Assembly (NCBI GenBank): GCA_964586135.1
Contig: CAZPGS010000009.1
Location: 1 to 23,089 of the forward strand
Direction: 5' to 3'
Origin: WYZ-LMO8 sp964586135
Lineage (GTDB): Archaea; Thermoproteota; Methanomethylicia; Nezhaarchaeales; WYZ-LMO8
Length of the DNA: 23,089 bases
The translations under genes were made by a program, and so were the position numbers. The notes under the pieces are model-generated. The model had not been told where the DNA came from, made no database searches, and was given only the letters and a program-made list of their open reading frames with translations. The first letter of the stretch is position 1. Every line of letters starts with the position of its first letter. Shown here one piece after another: positions 1 through 6,340 of the stretch.

Positions 1-271
1 CAACATATTAAACCACGAGCTGATAGGCCTAAGGGTCAAGGTGGTTAAGAGCACGCATGCGGGCTACATAGGGATTGAGGGGCTGGTCGCTGACGAAACC
101 ATGAATACGATCAAGGTAATGAACGACGAGGGCGAGATTAAGGTTGTTCCCAAGCGCTGTTGCACTTTCAGGTTCAAGCTCCCCTCGGACGTCATAGTCG
201 AAGTCGAGGGCGACTACCTCGTCGGAAGGCCGGAGGACAGGGTAAAGCGAGTGATCAAGAAGCGCTGGTAA
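1..271 (+). CDS. rnp1: RNase P protein component 1 (Rpp29/Rnp1), 5' end cut by window
   Basis: The frame is open from base 2 to the TAA at 269-271, giving 89 visible residues that begin NILNHELIGL; the true start lies before the window. The motifs HELIGLxV, GYIGIEG and VADETMNTI followed by a small Sm-like beta barrel are those of archaeal RNase P protein Rpp29 (Rnp1/Pop4), which binds RNase P RNA and helps cleave tRNA 5' leaders. A GTG at 41 is an internal codon, since conserved family sequence continues upstream of it. In archaea this gene commonly sits between L29 and S17 in the S10/spc cluster, and S17 follows here after a 71-nt gap. What is seen: motifs and context. Inferred: a normal N-terminus outside the window. 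Confidence 0.93.
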   Translation, partial: NILNHELIGLRVKVVKSTHAGYIGIEGLVADETMNTIKVMNDEGEIKVVPKRCCTFRFKLPSDVIVEVEGDYLVGRPEDRVKRVIKKRW

Positions 272-293
272 GGGTCTTTGCTTCGAGCAAAGG

Positions 294-301
294 TTTTTAA
301 A
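294..301 (+). promoter_or_regulatory. TATA-like box upstream of rps17
   Basis: TTTTTAAA preceded by a purine-rich GCAAAGG that could act as a BRE. It lies about 45 nt before the rps17 ATG, which would put transcription start near 323. It suggests rps17 can be transcribed separately from rnp1. Confidence 0.5.
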
Positions 302-342
302 TCCCTTTCAATCCTCTCCCGCTAAGCGAGTGATCAAAAGTC

Positions 343-687
343 ATGAGCAAGGCCGTGAGGACGAGGAACGTAGGCATACCGGGTATTAAGCCCCCCGAGA
401 GGACGTGCGAGGATCCCTGCTGCCCATATCACGGCACCCTCTCCGTCAGGGGTAAGATCTTAGAAGGCACCGTGGTGAGCACGAAGATGAAGGCCACGGC
501 CACTATACTTCACGAGTACATGGTCTACATGAAGAAGTACGAGAGGTACGAGAGGAGAAGGCGCAAGATCCATGCACACCTGCCCCCCTGCCTTGACGTC
601 AAGGTCGGCGATAAAGTCGTCATAGGAGAGTGTAGGCCCTTAGCCAAGACCGTCAGCTTCGTGGTCTTGGGCAAGCCCATCTCCTGA
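343..687 (+). CDS. rps17: 30S ribosomal protein S17
   Basis: 114 residues starting at ATG; an in-frame TGA at 331-333 rules out an upstream extension. The N-terminal part has the archaeal/eukaryotic S17 (S11e) signature CxDxxCPYHGxLxVRGK (about residues 22-39). An OB-fold core follows, with GTVVSTKM and the basic ERYERRRRKIHAHLPPCL stretch, then VGDKVVIGECRPLAKTVSFVV. It binds 16S rRNA early in 30S assembly. Length is normal for archaea. It follows rnp1 and precedes rpl14 with a 96-nt gap containing another TATA-like box. Identification rests on motifs and on the conserved order rnp1-S17-L14. Confidence 0.97.
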   Translation: MSKAVRTRNVGIPGIKPPERTCEDPCCPYHGTLSVRGKILEGTVVSTKMKATATILHEYMVYMKKYERYERRRRKIHAHLPPCLDVKVGDKVVIGECRPLAKTVSFVVLGKPIS

Positions 688-732
688 ATCGTTCAGCGCA
701 TGTCTATGGGCATGGGATTAAGAGGAAGTAAA

Positions 733-740
733 TTTTTATA
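733..740 (+). promoter_or_regulatory. TATA-like box upstream of rpl14
   Basis: TTTTTATA within an A/T run in the 96-nt S17-L14 gap, about 47 nt before the rpl14 ATG. Transcription would start near 763, leaving a short leader that contains GGGGGTA. Confidence 0.5.
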
Positions 741-783
741 CCCGCAAGGCTTTTTGAGTCCACAACGTTGACCGGGGGTATCA

Positions 784-1212
784 ATGGCTAAGCGAGGACC
801 AAAAGTAGCCGCCGGAACCTCGTATAGGCCAAAGATTAGCTTAGCAGTCTTTTCAGGCTCTAAAATAAAATGCGCGGATAACAGCGGCGCCCAGGAAGTG
901 GCGATGATAAGCGTCGTAGGGGGCAAGACTAAGCACAGGAGGCTCCCCGGGGCCAGCGTAGGCGACATGATAATAGCATCCGTCAAGAAGGGGGCCCCGG
1001 AGCTCAGGAAGCAGATAGTGAGGGCCGTAATAGTGAGGCAGAAGAAGCCGTTCAGAAGGCCCAATGGCCAGTGGGTTCAGTTTGAGGACAATGCGGTGGT
1101 AATAGTGACCGAAGACGGCACCCCGAAGGGGACGGAGATCAGAGGACCCATTGCCCGCGAAGCGGCCGAGAGGTGGCCGAGGCTGGCGGCGTTAGCGACT
1201 TTGATAGTGTGA
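784..1212 (+). CDS. rpl14: 50S ribosomal protein L14
   Basis: 142 residues from ATG, with GGGGGTA just upstream; its gap of about 3 nt is shorter than the usual 6-7 in this window, so the exact start is slightly uncertain. The body is typical L14 (L23e): CADNSGAQEV, a VGDMIIASVKKGAPELRK loop, VIVRQKKPFRR, FEDNAVVIV, then KGTEIRGPIAREAAERWPRLAALA at the C-terminus. L14 sits at the subunit interface and binds 23S rRNA. The stop (TGA 1210-1212) nearly abuts the next gene, rpl24, so the two are probably co-transcribed. Confidence 0.97.
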   Translation: MAKRGPKVAAGTSYRPKISLAVFSGSKIKCADNSGAQEVAMISVVGGKTKHRRLPGASVGDMIIASVKKGAPELRKQIVRAVIVRQKKPFRRPNGQWVQFEDNAVVIVTEDGTPKGTEIRGPIAREAAERWPRLAALATLIV

Positions 1213-1222
1213 GGTGGCCTCG

Positions 1223-1612
1223 GTGCACATAAAGACGAAACAGCCGAGGAAACAAAGGCGCATCTTATACCAAGCACCACACCACGTCAGGCACAAGCTA
1301 ATGTCAGCCCATCTATCTGAAGAGCTCAAGGAGCAGTACCCCTTTAGGTCCTTGCCCGTAAGAACCGGCGACGTGGTCACGGTCATGAGGGGCGACCACA
1401 AAGGCCATACGGGCAAGGTAATAAGGCTGAACCACAAAGAATATAGGATCTACATCGAGGGGTTGGTTAGGAAGAAGGCCGACGGCTCAGAGGTCCCCAT
1501 ACCCGTCCACCCCTCGAAGGTTCAGATAATAAAGCTGAGCTTAGACGATGAGTGGAGGAAGAAGATCATCGAGAGGAGGACGGCGGCTAAAGCGGCTGCA
1601 GGGCTTGGGTGA
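1223..1612 (+). CDS. rpl24: 50S ribosomal protein L24
   Basis: 129 residues from GTG 1223. A GTG at 1214 is also in frame, but it lies inside the ribosome-binding core GGTG (1213-1216), which stands 6 nt before 1223, the spacing seen across this cluster. The 1223 start also gives the family-typical short N-terminus before QPRKQRRxLYxAPxHxRxKLMSAHLS. The C-terminal half holds the KOW domain (TGDVVTVMRGDHKGHTGKV), which binds 23S rRNA; L24 starts 50S assembly. The TGA stop overlaps the Shine-Dalgarno core of rps4e. Confidence 0.96.
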   Translation: MHIKTKQPRKQRRILYQAPHHVRHKLMSAHLSEELKEQYPFRSLPVRTGDVVTVMRGDHKGHTGKVIRLNHKEYRIYIEGLVRKKADGSEVPIPVHPSKVQIIKLSLDDEWRKKIIERRTAAKAAAGLG

Positions 1613-1618
1613 GCTCCT

Positions 1619-2368
1619 ACGACGAAGAAGTCTGCGTCGAAGGGCTTGAAGCGCTACGCCATGCCGGCTTGGTGGCCAATCCCGGTAAAAGAGTATGTGT
1701 GGGCACCAAGGCCATCACCTGGCCCGCACTCCCTCGAGACGTCAATACCCCTCCTCATAGTATTGAGGGACATGCTCAAGTTGGCGGAATCCGCGAGAGA
1801 AGCCAAGTATATCTTGAAGTCGGGAGCTGTCAAGGTCGATGGGGTCGTGAGAAAGGACTACAGGTTCCCCGTGGGCCTCATGGACGTGATAGAGATAGAG
1901 ATAGAGAAGGAGAACTTGACCTTCAGATTGCTTCCTAGGCCCGGTAGATTTTTAGACTTGATACCCATTCCGGAACACGAAAAGTACTTTAAGCTCTGCA
2001 GAATAGAGAATAAGACCACCGTCAAAGGGGGCGACATACAGCTCAACCTCCACGACGGGAGCAACATTTTAATTAAGGTGTCGAATTCTCGAAACCCCGT
2101 CGAAGACGTTTACAAGACGTTCGACGTCGTTAAGATATCGTTCCCAGACCGAAGGATCATAGAGCACTACCCCTTTGAACCAGGTAACTTGGCGTTGGTC
2201 ATAAGCGGGAAGAAGGTCGGTAGCACAGGTAAAATAGTCGAGGTGAAGGGAGGACCTATGAGAGAGTACAAAGTTGTGACTCTCGAACGGGGAGGCGAGA
2301 GATTCGACGTGGGGTACTTGACGGTGTTCGTGATAGGGAGGGACTCTCCAGCCATAACGTTAGGGTGA
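1619..2368 (+). CDS. rps4e: 30S ribosomal protein S4e (start codon apparently ACG)
   Basis: The body is S4e without doubt: KRYAMPAWWPI, SPGPHSLETSIPLLIVLRDML, an S4-type RNA-binding domain with VKVDGVVRKDYRFPVGLMDV, the GGDIQLNLHDGSN stretch, and a C-terminal KOW-like segment (SGKKVGSTGKI). The start is odd. In frame after the L24 stop there is no ATG or GTG before a TTG at 1646 and an ATG at 1661. The family N-terminus (MG-basic-xxSKHLKRLAAP) aligns with codons starting at ACG 1619 (then TKKSASKGLKRYAMP). GGTG at 1608-1611 stands 7 nt before ACG 1619, the same gap as in rpl5, rps14 and rps8. I therefore place the start at 1619 (249 aa). TTG 1646 is the conservative alternative (240 aa) but has no ribosome-binding site. 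A T-to-C assembly error is possible. Confidence 0.9.
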   Translation, partial: TTKKSASKGLKRYAMPAWWPIPVKEYVWAPRPSPGPHSLETSIPLLIVLRDMLKLAESAREAKYILKSGAVKVDGVVRKDYRFPVGLMDVIEIEIEKENLTFRLLPRPGRFLDLIPIPEHEKYFKLCRIENKTTVKGGDIQLNLHDGSNILIKVSNSRNPVEDVYKTFDVVKISFPDRRIIEHYPFEPGNLALVISGKKVGSTGKIVEVKGGPMREYKVVTLERGGERFDVGYLTVFVIGRDSPAITLG

Positions 2369-2374
2369 GAGGCC

Positions 2375-2896
2375 GTGGACGAGGAACATCAGAGCCCGAT
2401 GAAGAGGCTCAAGATAGCCAAAGTCGTTGTAAACATGGCGGTGGGGACTTCTGGCGAAAGGTTGGCCAAGGCATCTCAAGTCTTAGAACAGCTCACGGGT
2501 CAAAAGCCCAGCCTCAGGAGAGCCAAGAAGACCATCAAGGAGTTCGGGATAAAGAAGGGAGAGAGCATAGCCTGCGTCGTCACCTTGACGAAGGACAGGG
2601 CCCTGGACTTCTTGAAGAGGGCCCTCGCGGCCCTGGACTTCAAGATCAAGAGGTCCTCGTTTGACCAATTCGGCAACTTCTCGTTCGGAATAAAGGAGCA
2701 CATATCGTTGCCGGGGGTAAAGTACGACCCCATGTTGGGGATATTTGGATTTGACGTCTGCGCGTCCTTGGAGAGGCCCGGATATCGAGTAGCAAGGAGG
2801 CGGAGGAAGAGGTCTAGGATTGGTGAGAGCCATAGGGTGATGAGGGAGGAGAGCATGAAATTCGTTGAGGAGGTCCTTGGCGTCAAGATAGTTTGA
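2375..2896 (+). CDS. rpl5: 50S ribosomal protein L5
   Basis: 173 residues from GTG 2375, with GGTG (2364-2367) 7 nt upstream and overlapping the rps4e stop. Family motifs include KVVVNMAVGTSGERLAKA, LTGQKPSLRRAKKTIKEFGIKKGE, FGNFSFGIKEH and a C-terminal LERPGYRVARRRRKRSRIG. L5 (L11e) binds 5S rRNA and forms the central protuberance with L18. An ATG at 2399 is an internal alternative, but the ribosome-binding site favours 2375. Confidence 0.97.
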   Translation: MDEEHQSPMKRLKIAKVVVNMAVGTSGERLAKASQVLEQLTGQKPSLRRAKKTIKEFGIKKGESIACVVTLTKDRALDFLKRALAALDFKIKRSSFDQFGNFSFGIKEHISLPGVKYDPMLGIFGFDVCASLERPGYRVARRRRKRSRIGESHRVMREESMKFVEEVLGVKIV

Positions 2897-2915
2897 CGTC
2901 GTGAGGTGGTTTTGA

Positions 2916-3080
2916 TTGGGCAAGTACAGGCCGCCTAAAGAAAGGAAATTCGGCAAGGGCAGTAGGCGGTGCAGGATTTGCGGCACTCACGAGGCTCTGA
3001 TTCGTAAGTATGGGCTCATGATCTGCAGGCGATGCTTTAGGGAGGTAGCGCCCAAGCTCGGCTTCAAGAAGTATATGTAG
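2916..3080 (+). CDS. rps14: 30S ribosomal protein S14 (zinc-binding, 54 aa)
   Basis: A short gene from TTG 2916 to TAG 3078-3080. The protein begins MGKYRPPKERKFGKGSRRC and ends GFKKYM. Four cysteines (C19, C22, C37, C40; CRIC and CRRC pairs) form the zinc knuckle of archaeal S14 (S29e). Start support: GGTG at 2905-2908, 7 nt upstream, and the family-typical MGK N-terminus. It lies in its usual place between L5 and S8, with tight spacing on both sides. It works in the 30S head near the decoding site. Confidence 0.96.
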   Translation: MGKYRPPKERKFGKGSRRCRICGTHEALIRKYGLMICRRCFREVAPKLGFKKYM

Positions 3081-3092
3081 AGGTGGAGACCC

Positions 3093-3485
3093 ATGGTAAT
3101 GAACGACACGCTGGCCAACGCCTTGACGACGATAAAGAACTGCGAAATGAGGGCCAAGGGAGAAGCGCTCATAATGCCAGCTTCGAAGCTAATAGCCAAC
3201 GTGTTGAGGATCTTACTCAAGCACGGCTACATAGGCAACTTCGAGTACATAGACGACGGCAGGTTCGGAAAGATAAGAGTCCAATTGCTGGGTAGGATTA
3301 ACGACTGCGGCGTCATAAAGCCCAGATTTCCCGTCAAGAAAAATGTGTTCGAAAAATGGGAGAAGAGGTACCTGCCATCTCCTGATGTGGGCCATCTCAT
3401 AATTTCGACCTCTAAGGGCATCATGACACATAGGGAGGCCAAGGAGCTCGGCATAGGAGGGGTCTTGCTCGCCTATGTTTATTGA
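3093..3485 (+). CDS. rps8: 30S ribosomal protein S8
   Basis: 130 residues from ATG 3093, with GGTG (3082-3085) 7 nt upstream. Archaeal S8 (S15Ae) features: MNDTLANALTTIKNCEMRAKGE at the N-terminus, the middle IxVQLLGRINDCGVIKPRFPVK, and the C-terminal STSKGIMTHREAKELGIGGVLLAYVY, where the S/T-S-x-G-I-M-T-H-x-E-A motif contacts helix 21 of 16S rRNA. Length is normal. Its bacterial and archaeal homologues can regulate spc operon translation; nothing here shows that directly. Confidence 0.97.
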   Translation: MVMNDTLANALTTIKNCEMRAKGEALIMPASKLIANVLRILLKHGYIGNFEYIDDGRFGKIRVQLLGRINDCGVIKPRFPVKKNVFEKWEKRYLPSPDVGHLIISTSKGIMTHREAKELGIGGVLLAYVY

Positions 3486-3507
3486 CCATTAACACGAGGT
3501 GCTGAGA

Positions 3508-4068
3508 ATGAAGGTGCTCCATCAGCCTTATGTTGTTGAGAGAATACCTATACCGCCAGGAGTAAGCGTGGACGTTGAAGAGCCTGCAAGGGCAACGGTT
3601 AGAGGCCCTAAGGGAGTGTTGACCAAAGACTTTTCACACGCCAAGGTTTACATCAGGACGAGCAACTCGACCATCTTAGTAGAATCTTACATAAAGGGCA
3701 AGAGAGGGGAGAGCGCTTGTAGGACCATAGCGTCTCATGTCAGGAACATGATTAAGGGTGTCGTGGAGGGCTTCACATACAAGCTCAAGATAGTCTACTC
3801 CCACTTCCCCGTGAGCGTTAAGGTAGAGGGCGACAAGGTCGTAATAGAGAACTTCATGGGCGAGAAGTCCAAGAGGGTGGCCAAGATAGTGGGCAACGTG
3901 AAGGTCCAAGTCAAGGGGGACGACGTAGTGGTAGAGGGCATAGACCTAGAGCAAGTAGCTCAAACCGCTGCCAATATCGAGCAGGCTAGTAGGATAAGGG
4001 ACCGCGACTCCCGAATCTTCATGGATGGGATATACATATACGAGCGCAAGGGCAAGAGCGTAGTGTAG
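3508..4068 (+). CDS. rpl6: 50S ribosomal protein L6
   Basis: 186 residues from ATG 3508. A GTG at 3499 is in frame but falls inside the ribosome-binding core GGTG (3498-3501), which lies 6 nt before 3508. The two-fold repeat of L6 (L9e) is visible: RATVRGPKGVLTKDF in the first half and VEGDKVVIENFMGEKSKRVAKI with VKGDDVVVEGIDLEQVAQTAANIEQASRIRDRDSRIFMDGIYIYE in the second. It binds 23S rRNA near the sarcin-ricin loop. A 66-nt gap with a TATA-like box follows. Confidence 0.97.
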   Translation: MKVLHQPYVVERIPIPPGVSVDVEEPARATVRGPKGVLTKDFSHAKVYIRTSNSTILVESYIKGKRGESACRTIASHVRNMIKGVVEGFTYKLKIVYSHFPVSVKVEGDKVVIENFMGEKSKRVAKIVGNVKVQVKGDDVVVEGIDLEQVAQTAANIEQASRIRDRDSRIFMDGIYIYERKGKSVV

Positions 4069-4085
4069 AGACAGCTTTGTGAGAG

Positions 4086-4092
4086 TTTTTAA
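4086..4092 (+). promoter_or_regulatory. TATA-like box upstream of rpl32e
   Basis: TTTTTAA in the 66-nt gap after rpl6, about 46 nt before the TTG start of rpl32e, giving a predicted start of transcription near 4115. It suggests an internal promoter for L32e-L19e-L18. Confidence 0.45.
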
Positions 4093-4134
4093 GTTGACCG
4101 TGCAGTGGGGTGGTAAGCCCGGGGGTCCATTGCC

Positions 4135-4530
4135 TTGAGCCACTCGACGAAGAGGCTCTTGAGGCTTAGATTGAAGATGAACCGGATGAGAGCGAAGTTC
4201 AGGAGACTGAACACCTTAAAGCTCAAGAGGGTCGATGAGGAGAGCTGGAGGAGGCCGAGAGGGATAGACAATAAGATAAAGTTGTCTAGAAAGGGGTACC
4301 CCTCTCTCGCCAGGATAGGTTACCGCAACCCTAGGGCCGCTAGGGGTTTGCACCCCTCTGGTCTCGTTGAGGTCCTAGTTCGTAGACCTCAGGACCTAGA
4401 GGGCTTAGACCCGAGAAAGCATTGCGTGAGGATAGCTCACACAGTTGGGGGGAGGAAGAGGCTCCAGATTATTGAGAAGGCTAAGAGCATGGGGCTAAGG
4501 GTCCTCAATGCCGTTGGTGTTGAGGCATGA
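4135..4530 (+). CDS. rpl32e: 50S ribosomal protein L32e
   Basis: 131 residues from TTG 4135. GGGGGTC at 4121-4127 aligns with the anti-Shine-Dalgarno so that the usual 7-nt gap reaches 4135. Family motifs: the RRLNTLKLKRVDEESWRRPRGIDNKIK region, GYPSLARIGYRNPRAARGLHPSG, and the C-terminal VRIAHTVGGRKRLQIIEKAKSMGLRVLN. L32e is found only in archaea and eukaryotes and coats 23S rRNA. Its stop overlaps the start of rpl19e (ATGA), so translation of the two is probably coupled. Confidence 0.96.
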   Translation: MSHSTKRLLRLRLKMNRMRAKFRRLNTLKLKRVDEESWRRPRGIDNKIKLSRKGYPSLARIGYRNPRAARGLHPSGLVEVLVRRPQDLEGLDPRKHCVRIAHTVGGRKRLQIIEKAKSMGLRVLNAVGVEA

Positions 4531-4973
4531 ACTTGAACATCGTTAGGAGGCTTGGGGCTGAGGTCTTGGGGGTAGGGGAGAGCAGAGTCTACATAGACCC
4601 CTCTAGGCTTGAGGAGGCCGCTTCGGCTATAACCAAGGAAGACGTTAGGAAGCTGATCGAAAAGGGCGTGATATCCGCTAAACCCGCCAGGGGGACGAGC
4701 AGGGCGAGGGCCAGGCTCAGGCGCCTCAAGAAGCGCAAGGGCTTGAGAAAGGGCGAGGGCTCTCGCGAGGGCTCGGTGGCCGACTTAGAGAGGAGGCTTT
4801 GGATAGCAAAGGCGAGAGCGCTTCGAAGGTATCTCAAGATGTTGAGGGACAGGAGGCTGATCGATAAGAAGGCGTACAGGAGGCTGTACAGGCTGGTCAA
4901 GGGAGGAGTATTTCAAAGCAGAACCCACCTGAAGGAGTACATAAAGCAACAGGGCCTCTTAAGGAGGGCCTGA
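4527..4973 (+). CDS. rpl19e: 50S ribosomal protein L19e
   Basis: 148 residues from an ATG overlapping the L32e stop by four bases. The N-terminal domain reads MNLNIVRRLGAEVLGVGESRVYIDP and LEEAASAITKEDVRKLIEKGVI; a very basic linker with RGTSRARARLRRLKKRKG follows, then a long helix and the C-terminal YRLVKGGVFQSRTHLKEYI. This is the archaeal/eukaryotic L19e layout at normal archaeal length. The protein contacts both subunits in the assembled ribosome. Confidence 0.97.
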   Translation: MNLNIVRRLGAEVLGVGESRVYIDPSRLEEAASAITKEDVRKLIEKGVISAKPARGTSRARARLRRLKKRKGLRKGEGSREGSVADLERRLWIAKARALRRYLKMLRDRRLIDKKAYRRLYRLVKGGVFQSRTHLKEYIKQQGLLRRA

Positions 4974-4974
4974 G

Positions 4975-5568
4975 TTGGTTAAGAGGAAGGCCATAAGGCG
5001 GGTACCCTTCAGAAGGAGGAGGAAGGGCCTAACGGACTATAGGACGAGGATGAAAATGCTTCTTTCGGGCAAGCCGTTGTTGGTGGTTAGAAAAACCAAT
5101 AGCCAAGTAATCGTTCAAGTGGTGAAGCCCGAGGTCAAGGGCGACCAAGTTCTGGCCCAAGCCACTGGCAGGGAGTTGAGGACCAAGTTCGGCTGGCCAG
5201 CTTCGGGCAAAAACACCCCCGCGGCGTATCTAGTCAGCTACCTCGCAGGTCTCAGGGCCCTGAAAGCTGGCGTGAAGGAGGCAATCCTGTACATAGGCTT
5301 GCATAGAGCGGTGAAGGGTGCCAGGGTCTTCGCCGCCCTCAAGGGGGCACTTGACGCCGGGCTCGAGATCCCTCACAGTCCTGAAGTACTCCCCTCGGAG
5401 GAGCGGATTAAAGGCCTCCACATAGCCAAGTACGCGAAGACGCTCAAGGACACGGACCCGGCAGCCTTTGAGAGGCAGTTCTCCGCCTATCTTAAGTTAG
5501 GCTTCGACCCCGAGAGGATAGCAGAGGTCTTCGAGGAAGTAAAGAAGAGGATAGAACAAGCAGTGTGA
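4975..5568 (+). CDS. rpl18: 50S ribosomal protein L18
   Basis: 197 residues from TTG 4975, one base after the L19e stop, with GGAGGG a few bases upstream. Archaeal L18 (L5e) motifs: PFRRRRKGLTDYRTRMKMLLSGKPLLVVRKTN, ATGRELRTKFGWPASGKNTPAAYLVSYLAGLRA, and ILYIGLHRAVKGARVFAALKGALDAGLEIPHS. The C-terminal extension typical of archaea is present. L18 binds 5S rRNA with L5. A 109-nt gap with promoter-like sequence separates it from rps5. Confidence 0.97.
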   Translation: MVKRKAIRRVPFRRRRKGLTDYRTRMKMLLSGKPLLVVRKTNSQVIVQVVKPEVKGDQVLAQATGRELRTKFGWPASGKNTPAAYLVSYLAGLRALKAGVKEAILYIGLHRAVKGARVFAALKGALDAGLEIPHSPEVLPSEERIKGLHIAKYAKTLKDTDPAAFERQFSAYLKLGFDPERIAEVFEEVKKRIEQAV

Positions 5569-5604
5569 CTACGGGTAGCCGAAGAGCAGGGGACTTGCCA
5601 TAAG

Positions 5605-5650
5605 TTTTTAAGGAAAGATTAAAATAATCCCCTTAACGTGTAGGTTTTAT
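5605..5650 (+). promoter_or_regulatory. Promoter-like A/T region upstream of rps5
   Basis: The 109-nt L18-S5 gap holds TTTTTAA (5605-5611), an A-rich stretch (5616-5628) and TTTTAT (5645-5650). If the last is the TATA box, transcription would begin near 5674-5678, making rps5 almost leaderless. That agrees with the lack of a properly spaced Shine-Dalgarno site before either possible ATG. Confidence 0.4.
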
Positions 5651-5677
5651 CACCCAGCATGATGTATTGACTAGAGG

Positions 5678-6340
5678 ATGGTGGGGATGTCTTCGCTCGA
5701 TGCTTGGGTCCCGGCGACGTATGTAGGGAGGTTAGTGAAGGAGGGCAAGATAACGAGCATATATGAAATCTTTGCCAATAACTTAACAATAAAGGAACCG
5801 GAGATAGTCGATGCGCTGTTACCCGATTTAAAGCACGAAGTAATCGACGTGAAGATAGTCCAGAGGCAGACGGATATCACCTAGCTGGGCGCTAGGTGAC
5901 CGTAAGCTGGCGAGATCTCAAGGTTTAAGGTAGTGGTGGCCGTGGGCAACGAAGCGGGCTACGTCGGGCTGGGCTTTGCCAAGGCCAAGCAGATGAGAGA
6001 GGCCATAGACAAAGCGATAGTAGAGGCCAAGCTCAACATAATCCCGGTAAGGCTTGGATGTGGGAGCTGGGAGTGCAGGTGCGGTAAGCCGCACAGCGTG
6101 CCGATAAGGGCTTGGGGCAAGGCGGGGAGCGTGGAGATGACCCTAATACCAGCACCCCGGGGCACAGGCCTAGTAGCTGGCGACACGGCCAAGATAGTGC
6201 TCAAGCTCGCTGGCGTCAAGGACGTGTGGACCCTCACTAGGGGTGAGACGAGAACTAAGGAGAACATGGCAAAGGCGGCTCTTGAAGCCCTCAGGAACAC
6301 GCTGAGCTTCAAGTTCGTGAAGGACTGGACGAGAGCATGA
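5678..6340 (+). CDS. rps5: 30S ribosomal protein S5, interrupted by a 30-nt BHB intron
   Basis: Exon 1 is 5678-5875 (66 codons) and exon 2 is 5906-6340 (144 codons plus TGA), together 210 residues, the usual archaeal S5 (S2e) length. Exon 1 has WVPATYVGRLVKEGKITSIYEIF, IKEPEIVDALLPDL and VKIVQRQTD. Exon 2 opens AGEISRFKVVVAVGNEAGYVGLG and continues with AKLNIIPVRLGCGSWECRCGKPHSVP and LIPAPRGTGLVAGDTAKIVLKLAGVKDVWT. The family reads QRQTDAGExSRFKV without a break, so the 30 nt between the exons are extra. They carry three in-frame stops; unspliced mRNA would give only a 68-residue stub ending TDIT. The junction lies in the conserved loop of the N-terminal RNA-binding domain that faces the 16S decoding region. 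The start is ATG 5678, or ATG 5687 three codons in. The stop overlaps the rpl30 start (ATGA). Confidence 0.93.
5876..5905 (+). other. Putative archaeal pre-mRNA intron (30 nt) with bulge-helix-bulge splice motif
   Basis: Pairing read directly from the sequence: outer helix CAG 5867-5869 with CTG 5907-5909; central 4-bp helix ACGG 5870-5873 with CCGT 5900-5903; 3-nt bulges ATA 5874-5876 and AAG 5904-5906; inner intron hairpin of 9 bp (5877-5885 with 5891-5899) and a 5-nt loop. This is the canonical BHB substrate of archaeal splicing endonuclease, which cuts after the second base of each bulge. Those cuts fall at 5875/5876 and 5905/5906, exactly the junction demanded by S5 homology. The insert is a multiple of three and holds TAG 5882, TGA 5897 and TAA 5903 in frame. 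The outer helix is only 3 bp before a mismatch. Splicing itself is inferred. Confidence 0.88.

Noticed and set aside
693..1064. A minus-strand frame of 123 codons opposite rpl14.
   Set aside because: It is antisense to a certain gene, with low-complexity hydrophobic content and no ribosome-binding site.
1609..1938. A 109-codon frame starting with GTG over the L24 stop.
   Set aside because: It overlaps rps4e in another frame, has no recognisable family, and its composition is that of a shadow frame. A frameshift joining it to S4e is not needed, because the S4e frame itself reaches back through conserved residues to 1619.
5877..5899. The 9-bp hairpin in rps5 as a transcription terminator.
   Set aside because: No T-rich tract follows, it lies inside a conserved gene, and archaeal terminators depend mainly on T runs. 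The splice-motif reading explains all of its parts.
5678..6340. rps5 as a pseudogene or two separate genes (5678-5884 and 5933-6340).
   Set aside because: Both parts are highly conserved and in the same frame. The intervening bases form a canonical BHB motif whose predicted cuts restore the family sequence, and decay would not produce that.
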